A stretch of 40,499 nucleotides of DNA from Gallionella sp. (GTDB lineage: Bacteria > Pseudomonadota > Gammaproteobacteria > Burkholderiales > Gallionellaceae). The stretch is from the NCBI GenBank assembly GCA_028688275.1, contig JAQTYN010000031.1:1-40499 (forward strand), written 5' to 3'. Below, piece after piece: positions 31,848 to 40,375 of this stretch (the first letter of the stretch is position 1; each line of letters starts with the position of its first letter). The notes beneath the pieces are model-generated. The model did no database searches, had not been told where the DNA came from, and was given only the letters and a program-made list of their open reading frames with translations. Both the position numbers and the translations under genes were made by a program.

Positions 31848-33959
31848 CTAACTCGCCAACTTCGCCAAATCCGCGACTTGGTTCATGGCTTGGTGCAATT
31901 TTGCCAATAATGCCAAGCGGTTGGCGCGCAGGGCTAAGTCTTCGGCATTCACCATCACGCCGTTGAAGAAGGCATCCACGGGATCGCGCAGGGTTGCCAA
32001 GGTTTGCAACGAGGCGGTGTAATCACCCGCCGCAAATGCCGCATCGGCTTGTGGTGCGACTTGGCTTAAGGCTTGGTAGAGGGCTTGCTCGGCAGGTTCT
32101 TGCAACAAATCGGTGCTGACGGCACTGGGCAAATCGCCTTCCACTTTTTTCAAGATATTGCCCACGCGTTTGTTGGCGGCTGCCAGCGCGGCGGCTTCGG
32201 GCAGGGCGGCAAAAGCGCGCACGGCGGCGAGGCGTTTTGGCACTTCGCTCAATTGTTGCGGACGCAGCGACAACACCGCATCGACTTCTTGCGCGCTGTA
32301 GCCTTGTTCGCGCAATGTGCCTGACAAGCGGTCATACACAAAGTTGGCGACTTCGGCGTTTGCATCGTTCAACACACCCGCTGGGAAACCCGCGAAGGCG
32401 GCACGCACCAAGTCCAACACATTCAGCGGCAAGGCGTTTTCCACCAACATCCGAATCACGCCCAAGGCATGACGGCGCAGCGCGAACGGGTCTTTGTCTC
32501 CCGTGGGGATTTGTCCGATACCGAACATCCCGACCAGCGTTTCCAATTTATCCGCCAGCGCGACACAAATGCCGACGGTGTTACGCGGCAATTCGTCGCC
32601 CGCAAAACGCGGCTTGTAATGGTCTTCAATGGCATAAGCGATGTCGGGACTCAAGCCGTCGTGTTGGGCGTAGTAGCGTCCCATAATGCCTTGCAATTCG
32701 GGGAATTCGCCGACCATATCGGTCAACAAATCGGCTTTTGCCAACAACGCGGCTTGGTCGGCTTGGCGCACCAAAGTTTCGTCGCCTAATTGTGCGGCGA
32801 TGGCGCGGGCAATGGCTTGCACGCGTTCGACGCGTTCGCCTTGCGTGCCGAGTTTGTTGTGATACACCACTTTGGACAAGCCCAACATGCGGGCATCCAA
32901 CGGTTTTTTGCGATCTTGGTCAAAGAAAAATTTGGCATCCGCCAAGCGTGGGCGCACCACGCGTTCGTTGCCTTGGATCACCAAACTGGCATCGGCTGGG
33001 CGAATGTTCGACACGATCAAAAATTTGTTGGTCAATTTGCCATTCGCGTCCAGCAACGGGAAGTATTTTTGATTCGCCTTCATGGTCAAAATCAAACATT
33101 CCTGCGGCACGGCGAGAAATTCCGCCTCGAATTGCCCCATCAGCACATTCGGGCGTTCCACCAGCGCAGTCACTTCGTCCAACAAAGCCTCATCTTCAAT
33201 CGGTTGCAAATTTTGCAGCGCAGCGGCGGCGGTCAGTTGACGCACAATATCGGCACGACGTTCGGCAAAACTGGCGATCACTGCGCCTTCATCCGCCAAT
33301 TGCTGCGCGTAGTTGTCCGCGTCATTCAGGCTAATCACCGCCTTCGCGGCTTCAAAACGATGCCCTTGCGTGGTGCGCCCCGCTTGCAGCCCCAAGGTGC
33401 TAATCGGCACAATGTCCGCGCCATGCAACGCCACCAAACCATGCGCGGGGCGGACAAAATTCACCGTCGCCCAACCTTCGCCCGACGGATTGGGATAAGT
33501 CATCACCTTGGCAATCGGCAACTTCGCCAACGTCTCGTCCAAGGCTTTTTGCAAGCCCTCCGCCAAGGTCGCGCCCGCCAACACGTTTTCAAAAAACAAC
33601 GCCTGCGCTTTGCCATCCGCCGCTTGGGTTAAATTAGGGACGACCGACGCATCCGCGCCCAATGCCGCGAGTTTTTTCAACAACGCGGGCGTGGCATTGC
33701 CATTGGCATCCAAGCCCACCGCCACAGGCATCAACTTTTGCGACACGCGCTTGTCCGCCGCCTGCGTCGATACACCCGACACCCAAACCGCCAACCGACG
33801 CGGCGTAGCGTAAGCAACCACTTCCGCGCTATCTCCCGCCAAGTCTTGCGCCTTCAAACTCGAAGCCAAAGTCGCGGCGAAACTCTCGCCCAATTTCTTC
33901 AACGATTTCGGTGGTAATTCTTCAACAAATAGTTCAACTAATAAATTTTTGCTAGCCAT
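31848..33959 (-). CDS. glyS: Glycine--tRNA ligase beta subunit
   Basis: Large subunit of the alpha2beta2 glycyl-tRNA synthetase; it binds tRNA. The 703 residues are typical (E. coli 689). It begins MASKNLLVELFVEELPPKSL, the family start, and contains GEFPELQGIMGRYYA, ALADKLETLVGMF, PTGDKDPFALRRHALGVIR and the C-terminal anticodon-binding-like region FFNGVMVNAEDLALRANRLALL. It follows glyQ after 157 bases filled by two opposite REP palindromes; GGAG about eight bases before the ATG sits at the REP edge. The last 15 codons recur, with synonymous changes, at 31165-31212. Confidence 0.98.
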   Translation of the reverse strand: MASKNLLVELFVEELPPKSLKKLGESFAATLASSLKAQDLAGDSAEVVAYATPRRLAVWVSGVSTQAADKRVSQKLMPVAVGLDANGNATPALLKKLAALGADASVVPNLTQAADGKAQALFFENVLAGATLAEGLQKALDETLAKLPIAKVMTYPNPSGEGWATVNFVRPAHGLVALHGADIVPISTLGLQAGRTTQGHRFEAAKAVISLNDADNYAQQLADEGAVIASFAERRADIVRQLTAAAALQNLQPIEDEALLDEVTALVERPNVLMGQFEAEFLAVPQECLILTMKANQKYFPLLDANGKLTNKFLIVSNIRPADASLVIQGNERVVRPRLADAKFFFDQDRKKPLDARMLGLSKVVYHNKLGTQGERVERVQAIARAIAAQLGDETLVRQADQAALLAKADLLTDMVGEFPELQGIMGRYYAQHDGLSPDIAYAIEDHYKPRFAGDELPRNTVGICVALADKLETLVGMFGIGQIPTGDKDPFALRRHALGVIRMLVENALPLNVLDLVRAAFAGFPAGVLNDANAEVANFVYDRLSGTLREQGYSAQEVDAVLSLRPQQLSEVPKRLAAVRAFAALPEAAALAAANKRVGNILKKVEGDLPSAVSTDLLQEPAEQALYQALSQVAPQADAAFAAGDYTASLQTLATLRDPVDAFFNGVMVNAEDLALRANRLALLAKLHQAMNQVADLAKLAS

Positions 33960-33970
33960 ATTTACAGCTC

Positions 33971-34097
33971 CGTCATTCCCGCGCAGGCGGGAATCCAGTT
34001 AATTGAAAAAGTACCCGCACGGCGGGACAACATCATGGTTTTGTCTGCTTCGCAGCAAGGTGTTTCTTGCTGGATTCCCGCCTGCGCGGGAATGACG
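33971..34097. repeat. Inverted pair of ATTCCCGC-type REP palindromes between glyQ and glyS
   Basis: CGTCATTCCCGCGCAGGCGG at 33971 and CCGCCTGCGCGGGAATGACG ending at 34097 are opposite copies of one unit, each itself palindromic, around a 70-base spacer. The outer ends can also pair with each other. The element lies within the glyQ-glyS operon and may balance the expression of the two subunits. Confidence 0.85.
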
Positions 34098-34116
34098 ACG
34101 TGAGTGTAGATCGTGC

Positions 34117-35100
34117 TCATGCCGCTTTCTTTTCCAATTGCGCCAACACGTCTTCCGCCCATTCGCGTTTTGCCATGGGGAAACCTAGGCGGGCGCGGCT
34201 GTCTAGGTAGGACGCGGCAACAGAACGGGCTAGATTGCGAATGCGTCCGATATACGCTGCTCGTTCCGTCACGGAAATCGCGCCGCGTGCGTCCAACAAG
34301 TTGAAGGTATGCGCGGCTTTGAGCACTTGTTCATAAGCGGGCAAGGCGAGTTGTTGTTCCATTAAATGTTTGGCTTGTTTTTCGTGGCTGCCGAACGCGC
34401 CTAGCAAAAATTCCACATCGCTGTGTTCAAAGTTGTAAGTGGATTGTTCGACTTCGTTTTGGTGATACACGTCGCCGTAGCTCACGCCGTCTGTCCACAC
34501 GAGGTCATACACGCTTTCCACACCTTGCAAATACATCGCCAAACGTTCCAAACCGTAAGTGATCTCGCCCGTGATCGGCTTGCAATCAATGCCGCCGACT
34601 TGTTGGAAATAGGTGAATTGGGTCACTTCCATGCCGTTTAGCCATACTTCCCAGCCCAAGCCCCACGCGCCCAGCGTCGGATTTTCCCAGTCGTCTTCCA
34701 CAAAGCGAATGTCGTTTTGTTTTAAGTCGAATCCCAAGGCTTCCAACGAGCCAAGATACAGCTCCAAAATGTTAGCAGGCGCGGGTTTCAACACGATTTG
34801 GAACTGGTAGTAATGTTGCAAGCGATTAGGGTTTTCGCCGTAACGCCCGTCTTTCGGACGACGCGAAGGTTGCACGTAGGCGGCTTTCCAAGGCTCAGGG
34901 CCTAAGGCACGCAAAAACGTGGCGGTGTGCGATGTACCCGCACCGACTTCCATATCGTAAGGTTGCAACAGCGCGCAACCTTGCTTGTCCCAATAATTTT
35001 GCAGGGTGAGGATGATTTGTTGAAAACTCAGCCCTCGGCTGAGTTTCGGTGGAGACTCATGCCCGCTTGCGGGCGTGACGTTGGAACCAAAGGTAGACAT
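34117..35100 (-). CDS. glyQ: Glycine--tRNA ligase alpha subunit
   Basis: Catalytic subunit of the tetrameric glycyl-tRNA synthetase. It has 327 residues. The family core starts at about residue 25 ([20 protein letters not shown]) and is highly conserved: [82 protein letters not shown] and [13 protein letters not shown]. The first 24 residues ([20 protein letters not shown] and on) are an extension compared with E. coli and are encoded by two small palindromes (GCCCGCTTGCGGGC and CTCAGCCCTCGGCTGAG), suggesting that a repeat was captured into the coding start. No in-frame start exists after it. The gene precedes glyS. Confidence 0.97.
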   Translation of the reverse strand: MSTFGSNVTPASGHESPPKLSRGLSFQQIILTLQNYWDKQGCALLQPYDMEVGAGTSHTATFLRALGPEPWKAAYVQPSRRPKDGRYGENPNRLQHYYQFQIVLKPAPANILELYLGSLEALGFDLKQNDIRFVEDDWENPTLGAWGLGWEVWLNGMEVTQFTYFQQVGGIDCKPITGEITYGLERLAMYLQGVESVYDLVWTDGVSYGDVYHQNEVEQSTYNFEHSDVEFLLGAFGSHEKQAKHLMEQQLALPAYEQVLKAAHTFNLLDARGAISVTERAAYIGRIRNLARSVAASYLDSRARLGFPMAKREWAEDVLAQLEKKAA

Positions 35101-35240
35101 GGTTGTGATTTCTAAGCAATGACAAAGGCGCGCATTTTACTGGTTTTTGCGGTATTGCTACAGATTGAATTTTAAGTCTCACTTACCAACACGCCCAAGT
35201 AGTCATTTTCCCCCACCCAAAGAGATGCTCGCCCTGAACC

Positions 35241-36185
35241 CTACCCCATCACCCCCGCCTTTTCCGCCTGTTCATCTGCAAAATAACTTGATCTCACCAT
35301 CGGGGCGCAGGCGGCGTGGTCGAAGCCCATTTCCTTTGCCGCTTGTTCTAGCATGGTGAAGGTTTCCAGCGGGGCGTAGCGCAACACGGGCAGGTGTCCG
35401 TCTGAGGGTTGCAAATACTGCCCGATGGTGAGCATATTCACGCCGTGAGCGCGTAGGTCGCGCATGACTTCTAGCACTTCTTCGTCGGTTTCGCCCAAGC
35501 CCAGCATCAAGCCTGATTTGGTGGGAACATGCGGGAAGCGGGTTTTGAAGTCTTGCAATAATTTCAGTGAATGGGCGTAATCCGCCCCTGGGCGAGCGAG
35601 TTTGTACAAGCGCGGCACGGTTTCCAGATTGTGATTCAGCACGTCAGGCAAACCCGTTGCCAGTGCATCCAAAGCGGCTTCCAAACGCCCGCGAAAGTCA
35701 GGAACGAGGATTTCCAAGCGGGTGCCAGGTGAGCTGGCGCGAATGGCGGTGAGGCAATCGACAAAATGTTGTGCGCCGCCGTCACGTAAATCGTCTCTAT
35801 CCACGCTGGTGATGACCACGTATTTCAGCTTTAACAGCCCAATCGAGCGTGCTAAATTTTCGGGTTCGTCGGCATCAGGCGGCAGCGGTTTACCGTGCGC
35901 GACATCGCAAAACGGGCAGCGGCGGGTGCAAATGTCGCCCAAAATCATAAAGCTCGCCGTGCCTTTGCTGAAACATTCGCCGATATTGGGACAAGAAGCT
36001 TCTTCGCACACGGTGTGTAATTGATGTTCGCGCAACATGCGTTTGACTTCGGTGTAGCCCGCGCCGCTGCTGGCTTTGACGCGTATCCATTGCGGTTTAC
36101 GCAAGCGTTCGGTCAACGGGATGATTTTGATGGGATTGCGAGCCGTTTTTGCTGCGCCTGTTTGCTTGTTTTCGGAGTTGCTCAT
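35241..36185 (-). CDS. lipA: Lipoyl synthase
   Basis: Radical-SAM enzyme inserting two sulfurs into octanoyl chains on lipoate-dependent enzymes. It has 314 residues with ATG 36185 (AGG seven bases upstream); the frame opens 54 bases further up but without family homology. The auxiliary cluster [12 protein letters not shown] gives Cys60, Cys65 and Cys71, and the SAM cluster CTRRCPFC gives Cys86, Cys90 and Cys93; the C-terminal RSSYFADE supplies the conserved serine. lipB is not adjacent here. The gene is divergent from ybeY across 195 bases. Confidence 0.97.
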   Translation of the reverse strand: MSNSENKQTGAAKTARNPIKIIPLTERLRKPQWIRVKASSGAGYTEVKRMLREHQLHTVCEEASCPNIGECFSKGTASFMILGDICTRRCPFCDVAHGKPLPPDADEPENLARSIGLLKLKYVVITSVDRDDLRDGGAQHFVDCLTAIRASSPGTRLEILVPDFRGRLEAALDALATGLPDVLNHNLETVPRLYKLARPGADYAHSLKLLQDFKTRFPHVPTKSGLMLGLGETDEEVLEVMRDLRAHGVNMLTIGQYLQPSDGHLPVLRYAPLETFTMLEQAAKEMGFDHAACAPMVRSSYFADEQAEKAGVMG

Positions 36186-36380
36186 GGTTGACCTAATATT
36201 GAAATATGCTTGATGCGATACGCATCCTGTCCGCATCATCGGATAAAGCCCGCCTTTACGTCAAGCTGGGTATGGGGTGCAAAGTGTATTCTTTGTCGAA
36301 ATTGAAAAAACGATTTGAGTCACAGCGGCACAATCCAGTATGCTTCTACCCCATTCACCCTTACCTGCACCAAGTACATT

Positions 36381-36848
36381 ATGTCCAACACCACCAAACC
36401 CAAACTCTCGCTCGCCGTGCAATATGTCACGACCGCGACATCTTTGCCGACCCGTGCGCAATTTCGCCGTTGGGCGCAAGCAGGCTTACAAGACGACCTC
36501 AGTTTGACCTTACGCATCGTCGATGAAGAAGAGGGGCGCACCCTCAACCGTGATTATCGCAGCAAAGATTACGCCACCAATGTGCTGACTTTTGTATATG
36601 ACGATGAGGAAACGGGTTCGCCCGATGCGGTGAGTTATGGTGACGTGGTAATTTGCGCGCCTGTGGTGGAAAAGGAAGCTGCGGAGCAGAATAAAGCATT
36701 AATCGCACATTATGCCCATTTAACCTTACATGCGGTACTGCATTTGCAGGGCTATGACCATGAAAATGATGAAGATGCTGCAACGATGGAAGCATTAGAA
36801 ACTCAGCTAATGCTAAAATTGCGCTTCCCTAATCCTTACATAGACTAA
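36381..36848 (+). CDS. ybeY: Endoribonuclease YbeY (rRNA maturation)
   Basis: A single-domain metallo-RNase for 16S rRNA 3' end maturation and ribosome quality control. It has 155 residues with ATG 36381; an upstream TTG in the same frame lacks homology. The zinc motif HAVLHLQGYDH gives His117, His121 and His127, and NRDYRSKDYATNVLTFVYDD is the conserved N-terminal block. corC follows 11 bases after the stop, the usual ybeY-corC order; phoH (ybeZ), often upstream, is missing from this locus. Confidence 0.96.
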   Translation: MSNTTKPKLSLAVQYVTTATSLPTRAQFRRWAQAGLQDDLSLTLRIVDEEEGRTLNRDYRSKDYATNVLTFVYDDEETGSPDAVSYGDVVICAPVVEKEAAEQNKALIAHYAHLTLHAVLHLQGYDHENDEDAATMEALETQLMLKLRFPNPYID

Positions 36849-36859
36849 TTACACTCAAT

Positions 36860-37696
36860 ATGGACTTACCCCGAAGTCGTCAGCCTACGCTGTTAGAACG
36901 TCTTTCTACTTTATTATTGCGTGAACCCGAAGACCGTGAGCAGTTGGTGCAGCTTTTGTACCGCGCTTACGAACACAACTTGCTGGATGCCGATGCGCTG
37001 TCCATGATGGAAGGCGTATTGCAAGTATCAGAACGGCAAGTGCGCGAAATCATGATTCCGCGTGGGCAAATGGATGTCATCGACATCAGCCAATCACCGC
37101 AACAATTTATCCCCTTCGTCATCGAAACCGCGCACTCGCGCTTTCCCGTCATCGACGGCGATAAAGACAACATTATCGGTATTTTGCTGGCAAAAGATTT
37201 GCTGCGTTATGCCATGGGGGAAACCCTAGATGTACGCGACACTTTGCGCCCCGCTATTTTTGTTCCCGAATCCAAACGACTCAATGTATTGCTACGTGAC
37301 TTCCGCAGCAACCGCAATCACATCGCCTTAGTGGTCAATGAATACGGTGGCGTATCGGGCATGGTGACCATCGAAGATGTGCTGGAACAAATCGTCGGCG
37401 ACATCGAGGACGAATACGACTTTGATGAGGACGAAGACAACATCATTCCTGATGGTTCAGGGCACTATCGCATCAAAGCCGACACCACGATTGAAGATTT
37501 AAATCTGGCCTTGGACACTACATTCAGCGATCAGGAATTCGATACGGTGGGCGGTTTGATATTACAAGCCGCAGGACAACTGCCAAAATCTGGCGATCAA
37601 TTTCAACTTGGTGAACTGACCTTTACCGTACTTCACGTCGATAGCCGCCGCTTATACGCTTTGCTAGCGGAGCGACGAAAGGTAGAGACTTTGTAG
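36860..37696 (+). CDS. corC: CorC/HlyC family CBS-domain protein
   Basis: A 278-residue cytoplasmic protein, close to E. coli CorC (292). It contains two CBS domains (about 65-125 and 130-190; VREIMIPRGQMDVIDI begins the first, VVNEYGGVSGMVTIEDVLEQIVGDIEDE ends the second, quoted in parts) and a C-terminal CorC_HlyC transporter-associated domain (about 200-275, LNLALDTTFSDQEFDTVGG). It is linked to magnesium and cobalt efflux, although in several bacteria it acts with YbeY. It starts 11 bases after ybeY, so the two are co-transcribed. No membrane segment is present, which separates it from the longer CorB-like proteins. Confidence 0.94.
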   Translation: MDLPRSRQPTLLERLSTLLLREPEDREQLVQLLYRAYEHNLLDADALSMMEGVLQVSERQVREIMIPRGQMDVIDISQSPQQFIPFVIETAHSRFPVIDGDKDNIIGILLAKDLLRYAMGETLDVRDTLRPAIFVPESKRLNVLLRDFRSNRNHIALVVNEYGGVSGMVTIEDVLEQIVGDIEDEYDFDEDEDNIIPDGSGHYRIKADTTIEDLNLALDTTFSDQEFDTVGGLILQAAGQLPKSGDQFQLGELTFTVLHVDSRRLYALLAERRKVETL

Positions 37697-37741
37697 CGGC
37701 GCATAGAGTAAGATACGCGTAAGATTATTGAGGACAAGAAG

Positions 37742-38929
37742 ATGTTTGATGAATTTGACCGTAAAGTTTATGCCGCTGGAAGACACGTTTTTGATGCAGG
37801 AGATATTGGTGATTGTGCCTACCTCATTGTGGAAGGGCAAATCGAGGTCGTCATTCACGAAAATGGTCAAGAAAGTCGCATTAGCCTCATGGGTGCGGGT
37901 GAAATGTTTGGTGAAATCGCACTCATAGATCAAAAGCCTCGCACGGCAACCGTGCGGGCATTGGAAAGAACGGTACTCGTCCCCATTCAACGCTCCCTCG
38001 TCGATGACCTGCTTGCCAAAAGCGATCCTATTTTGCGCCACCTGCTGCTGGTTATTTTGGAGCGTTTCCGCAATCAGGTAACGACCATACCCAGTCAGCA
38101 TTTATTTTCGCCTGCGCAATCCGATCAGCACGCTGTCCTCAAAAAAGAAGTGACCCGCAAACTCTCCTTGGCACATGCCATTACCAGAGCCCTCACCCAC
38201 GAAGAGTTTCGCTTGTATTACCAGCCTATTTGCAATTTAGAGCACGGGCATATCGCAGGCATTGAAGCGTTAATTCGCTGGGAACACCCCGTAAAAGGCT
38301 TAATCAGCCCCATGGATTTTCTGCCTCTAGCAGAGCAAACCAAGCAAATTCGCGAGATTGGTTTATGGACGTTAGACCGTGCGTGCCGCGACTGGACGAG
38401 CCTAAAATCCATCACCAAAGTTGACCATCCTTTTGTGAGCGTCAATTTATCCGCCTTGCAACTGACCAGTAGCACCTTGGTTGAAGATGTCAAAGCCGTG
38501 ATCCACAAATACAATATGCCGCCCAAAGAGCTCAAACTGGAGCTGACCGAAACGGTCATGGTGGAATCGCCCGAAGAAGCCCTGAAAATTCTCAATAAAT
38601 TGATTTCCCTAGGCATTACCCTTGCGTTAGACGATTACGGCACAGGGCATTCTGGATTAGATTATTTGCAGCGCTACCCCATTGGCACAATGAAAATAGA
38701 CCGTTCCTTCGCCGCCTATGTCGCCAAATCGCCACAAAGCTTGGAAATTGTCCGCTCATCCATCGCCTTAGCGCATTCCCTTGGCATGAATGTAGTGGCA
38801 GAAGGCATCGAAACCGAAGACGTGCGTGCCCTACTCATTGAACTTGAGTGTGAATTTGGACAAGGCTGGTTATTCGATAAAGCCTCGCCCCTTAATGATC
38901 TAATTGCTCGATACGGGCAAACGCAATAA
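37742..38929 (+). CDS. Cyclic-nucleotide-binding domain protein with C-terminal EAL domain (c-di-GMP phosphodiesterase)
   Basis: A 395-residue soluble protein. Residues about 5-118 are a cNMP-binding domain with the phosphate-binding cassette FGEIALIDQKPRTAT (Glu58, Arg67, Thr68), which is intact. Residues about 145-390 are an EAL domain with EAL itself at 175-177, Asn235 in NLSA, ELTET at 267-271, DDYGTG at 297-302 and KIDRSF at 318-323, followed by AEGIET and GQGWLF. The acidic metal ligands and the catalytic Lys are present, so it should hydrolyse c-di-GMP, probably tuned by cAMP, cGMP or another nucleotide. No GGDEF domain is attached. It starts 45 bases after corC, with a weak GAGGAC ribosome binding site. 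Confidence 0.92.
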   Translation: MFDEFDRKVYAAGRHVFDAGDIGDCAYLIVEGQIEVVIHENGQESRISLMGAGEMFGEIALIDQKPRTATVRALERTVLVPIQRSLVDDLLAKSDPILRHLLLVILERFRNQVTTIPSQHLFSPAQSDQHAVLKKEVTRKLSLAHAITRALTHEEFRLYYQPICNLEHGHIAGIEALIRWEHPVKGLISPMDFLPLAEQTKQIREIGLWTLDRACRDWTSLKSITKVDHPFVSVNLSALQLTSSTLVEDVKAVIHKYNMPPKELKLELTETVMVESPEEALKILNKLISLGITLALDDYGTGHSGLDYLQRYPIGTMKIDRSFAAYVAKSPQSLEIVRSSIALAHSLGMNVVAEGIETEDVRALLIELECEFGQGWLFDKASPLNDLIARYGQTQ

Positions 38930-39031
38930 GTTCTACGAAATCGCTGTCAGTGCCGAGCCAATGGCATCGCAATGAGTCACGACGAACTCAGTCAGTTTGC
39001 TGGCATCCTGGCTAAATCCCGTTAAGGAGGC

Positions 39032-39150
39032 ACTGATTAAATCCGTTCGTCCTGAGCCTGTCGAAGGGCGAATGGGTTTAATCTATTGATTTAATGAAAT
39101 CTTCTGCTCATGGTTCGACAAGCTCACCACGAACGGAGGATTTAATCAGT
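39032..39150. repeat. 119-bp MITE-like palindromic element, copy 2 (inverted)
   Basis: It has the same 12-base terminal inverted repeats (ACTGATTAAATC / GATTTAATCAGT) and the same length as 25863-25981, in opposite orientation. The interior differs by scattered substitutions. It contains two REP units. Confidence 0.85.
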
Positions 39151-39629
39151 ATTTCCCTAAGTTTTTGATGGTGCTGAAAAATTGACCCAAGCGATTTTGG
39201 GATGCTGGCGTGGGTTGAGCTTTGTCGGCTTCGATTACATCCTGCATTTAAAGGCGGCATTGCGCACCTCTTTGGACGGACGCTGATCGAGTATCGCTTC
39301 CAGCAAGGCGTTAATGAATTCGCGCTGTTCGGGGTTAATGCTCAACGTCACATTATCCGAATGGGGTTTTAACAAGCTATGGGCGTGTGGGCTTGGGCAT
39401 CGACAGGTTACGCAAATAGCAATACTTGCTAAAAAGGCAGGAAAGACCAACTTTCTGGTTCAGCTTGCGTTGTATTTCCACGCTTGATGGCTATAATGCC
39501 CGCCCGAACTCGCTCACACACCACTGCCAGCAATTTGGGCGCATGGCGTGCTGAGTTAGCGGGATGGGGTGACGCGTTACGCTTTCAAGATGTATTTAAA
39601 TCATACAGTTAGGATATTACATGACACGT

Positions 39630-39672
39630 TATACAGAACACCCATTTTCTTATACAGAACGAGTTCTGTATA
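39630..39672. promoter_or_regulatory. Operator-like repeats upstream of the secreted protein gene
   Basis: TATACAGAAC occurs at 39630-39639 and again at 39651-39660, exactly 21 bases (two helical turns) apart. The second copy forms a perfect 10-bp inverted repeat with GTTCTGTATA (39663-39672) around a GA centre. The set ends about 40 bases before the ATG at 39713, where an operator or activator site is expected. The regulator is unknown; it could instead be an RNA hairpin. Confidence 0.5.
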
Positions 39673-39712
39673 TTTCACGTTGGGCTTCTTTAAAAACTGA
39701 GTTGGAGTAACT

Positions 39713-40312
39713 ATGAAGATTAGGTCACTGATAGTTGGTTTTTTATTTGTTTCCGCGTTTGCAACCACCGCAGCCGCTTCTCCAATCGCGCCTAAGGAAC
39801 TCACTACTCAAGTTCAAAATGTTATTAAATTACTTAGCGATGGTGATGCTGTTGGCTACCCCAAGGCAACGATGGTTCAGAGGATTAAAAGGGGGAAATA
39901 CGATGAGGTCGATTTGGTTGTATTTTCCATAGAAGGATTTAGTGGCGGAAACAACTATCAACAATATTTTGCGATTTTTTCCAAGAAAACAACAACCCAT
40001 CGTAAGCAGCACTTCATGCTTATTGATGTAATGCACATAGGTGGCGGAAGCTGGCGCGCAATACAAAAACTCGATGCCAAAACCACAAGTAATCTAATTG
40101 ATGTTGCTTTTCTTGGTCAAGGTCACTGGGGCGACGATATCCTTTCAACTCTTAAGAATCAAACGATGGTTGATAATATAAAAAATGGTTCAACCATACT
40201 CATTGATGCTTTGGAAAACAGCGGTATGGATTCTCCAAACTTTCCAAGTAAAAAGACAACCATCAAATTGGTACTTAAAGGTGGTCGCCTTTATGAACAA
40301 GAAGCACAGTAA
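39713..40312 (+). CDS. Secreted protein of unknown function
   Basis: A 199-residue protein that I do not recognise. Residues 1-22 are a clear Sec signal peptide (LIVGFLFVSAFATTAAAS), cleaved near Ala22-Ser23. The mature part is mixed alpha/beta with a Gly/Ser-rich turn (EGFSGGNNYQQYFAIF), a stretch LIDVMHIGGGSWRAIQKLD and VAFLGQGHWGDD, and no cysteines outside the signal, so it is probably periplasmic and not disulfide-bonded. GGAG lies about five bases before the ATG. Base composition is lower in G+C than most of the window. It stands alone between an operator-like repeat and the IS end, and may be an accessory gene. Confidence 0.75.
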   Translation: MKIRSLIVGFLFVSAFATTAAASPIAPKELTTQVQNVIKLLSDGDAVGYPKATMVQRIKRGKYDEVDLVVFSIEGFSGGNNYQQYFAIFSKKTTTHRKQHFMLIDVMHIGGGSWRAIQKLDAKTTSNLIDVAFLGQGHWGDDILSTLKNQTMVDNIKNGSTILIDALENSGMDSPNFPSKKTTIKLVLKGGRLYEQEAQ

Positions 40313-40375
40313 ATTAAAAAAGCCCAACCCGACATTCAACCCAGACTCCGCAAAAGCGCGGAGCCGGTTAATTCC

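Larger units (their letters stand above)
38930..39712. other. 783-base stretch without an intact gene: decayed coding fragments around a MITE
   Basis: No complete gene is recognisable. Short coding-like pieces occur: 38979-39023 (+) reads MSHDELSQFAGILAK-S-R, 39161-39292 (+) gives a 43-residue frame including LSFVGFDYILHLKAAL, 39235-39450 (-) gives a 71-residue frame ending LLEAILDQRPSKEVRN.., and 39488-39611 (+) includes NLGAWRAELAGWGDALRF. None joins into one frame, and the 119-base element at 39032-39150 sits between the first two. A TATAAT box is at about 39491. I read this as an eroded locus, not as a new gene. Confidence 0.5.

Noticed and set aside
32790..33632. 280-codon open frame on the plus strand opposite glyS
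   Set aside because: It is antisense to a highly conserved gene with strong codon bias; the peptide is rich in His, Gln and Arg, typical of shadow frames.
39235..39450. 71-codon minus-strand frame as a real gene
   Set aside because: It has no ribosome binding site, the other strand is equally open, and the locus looks eroded.
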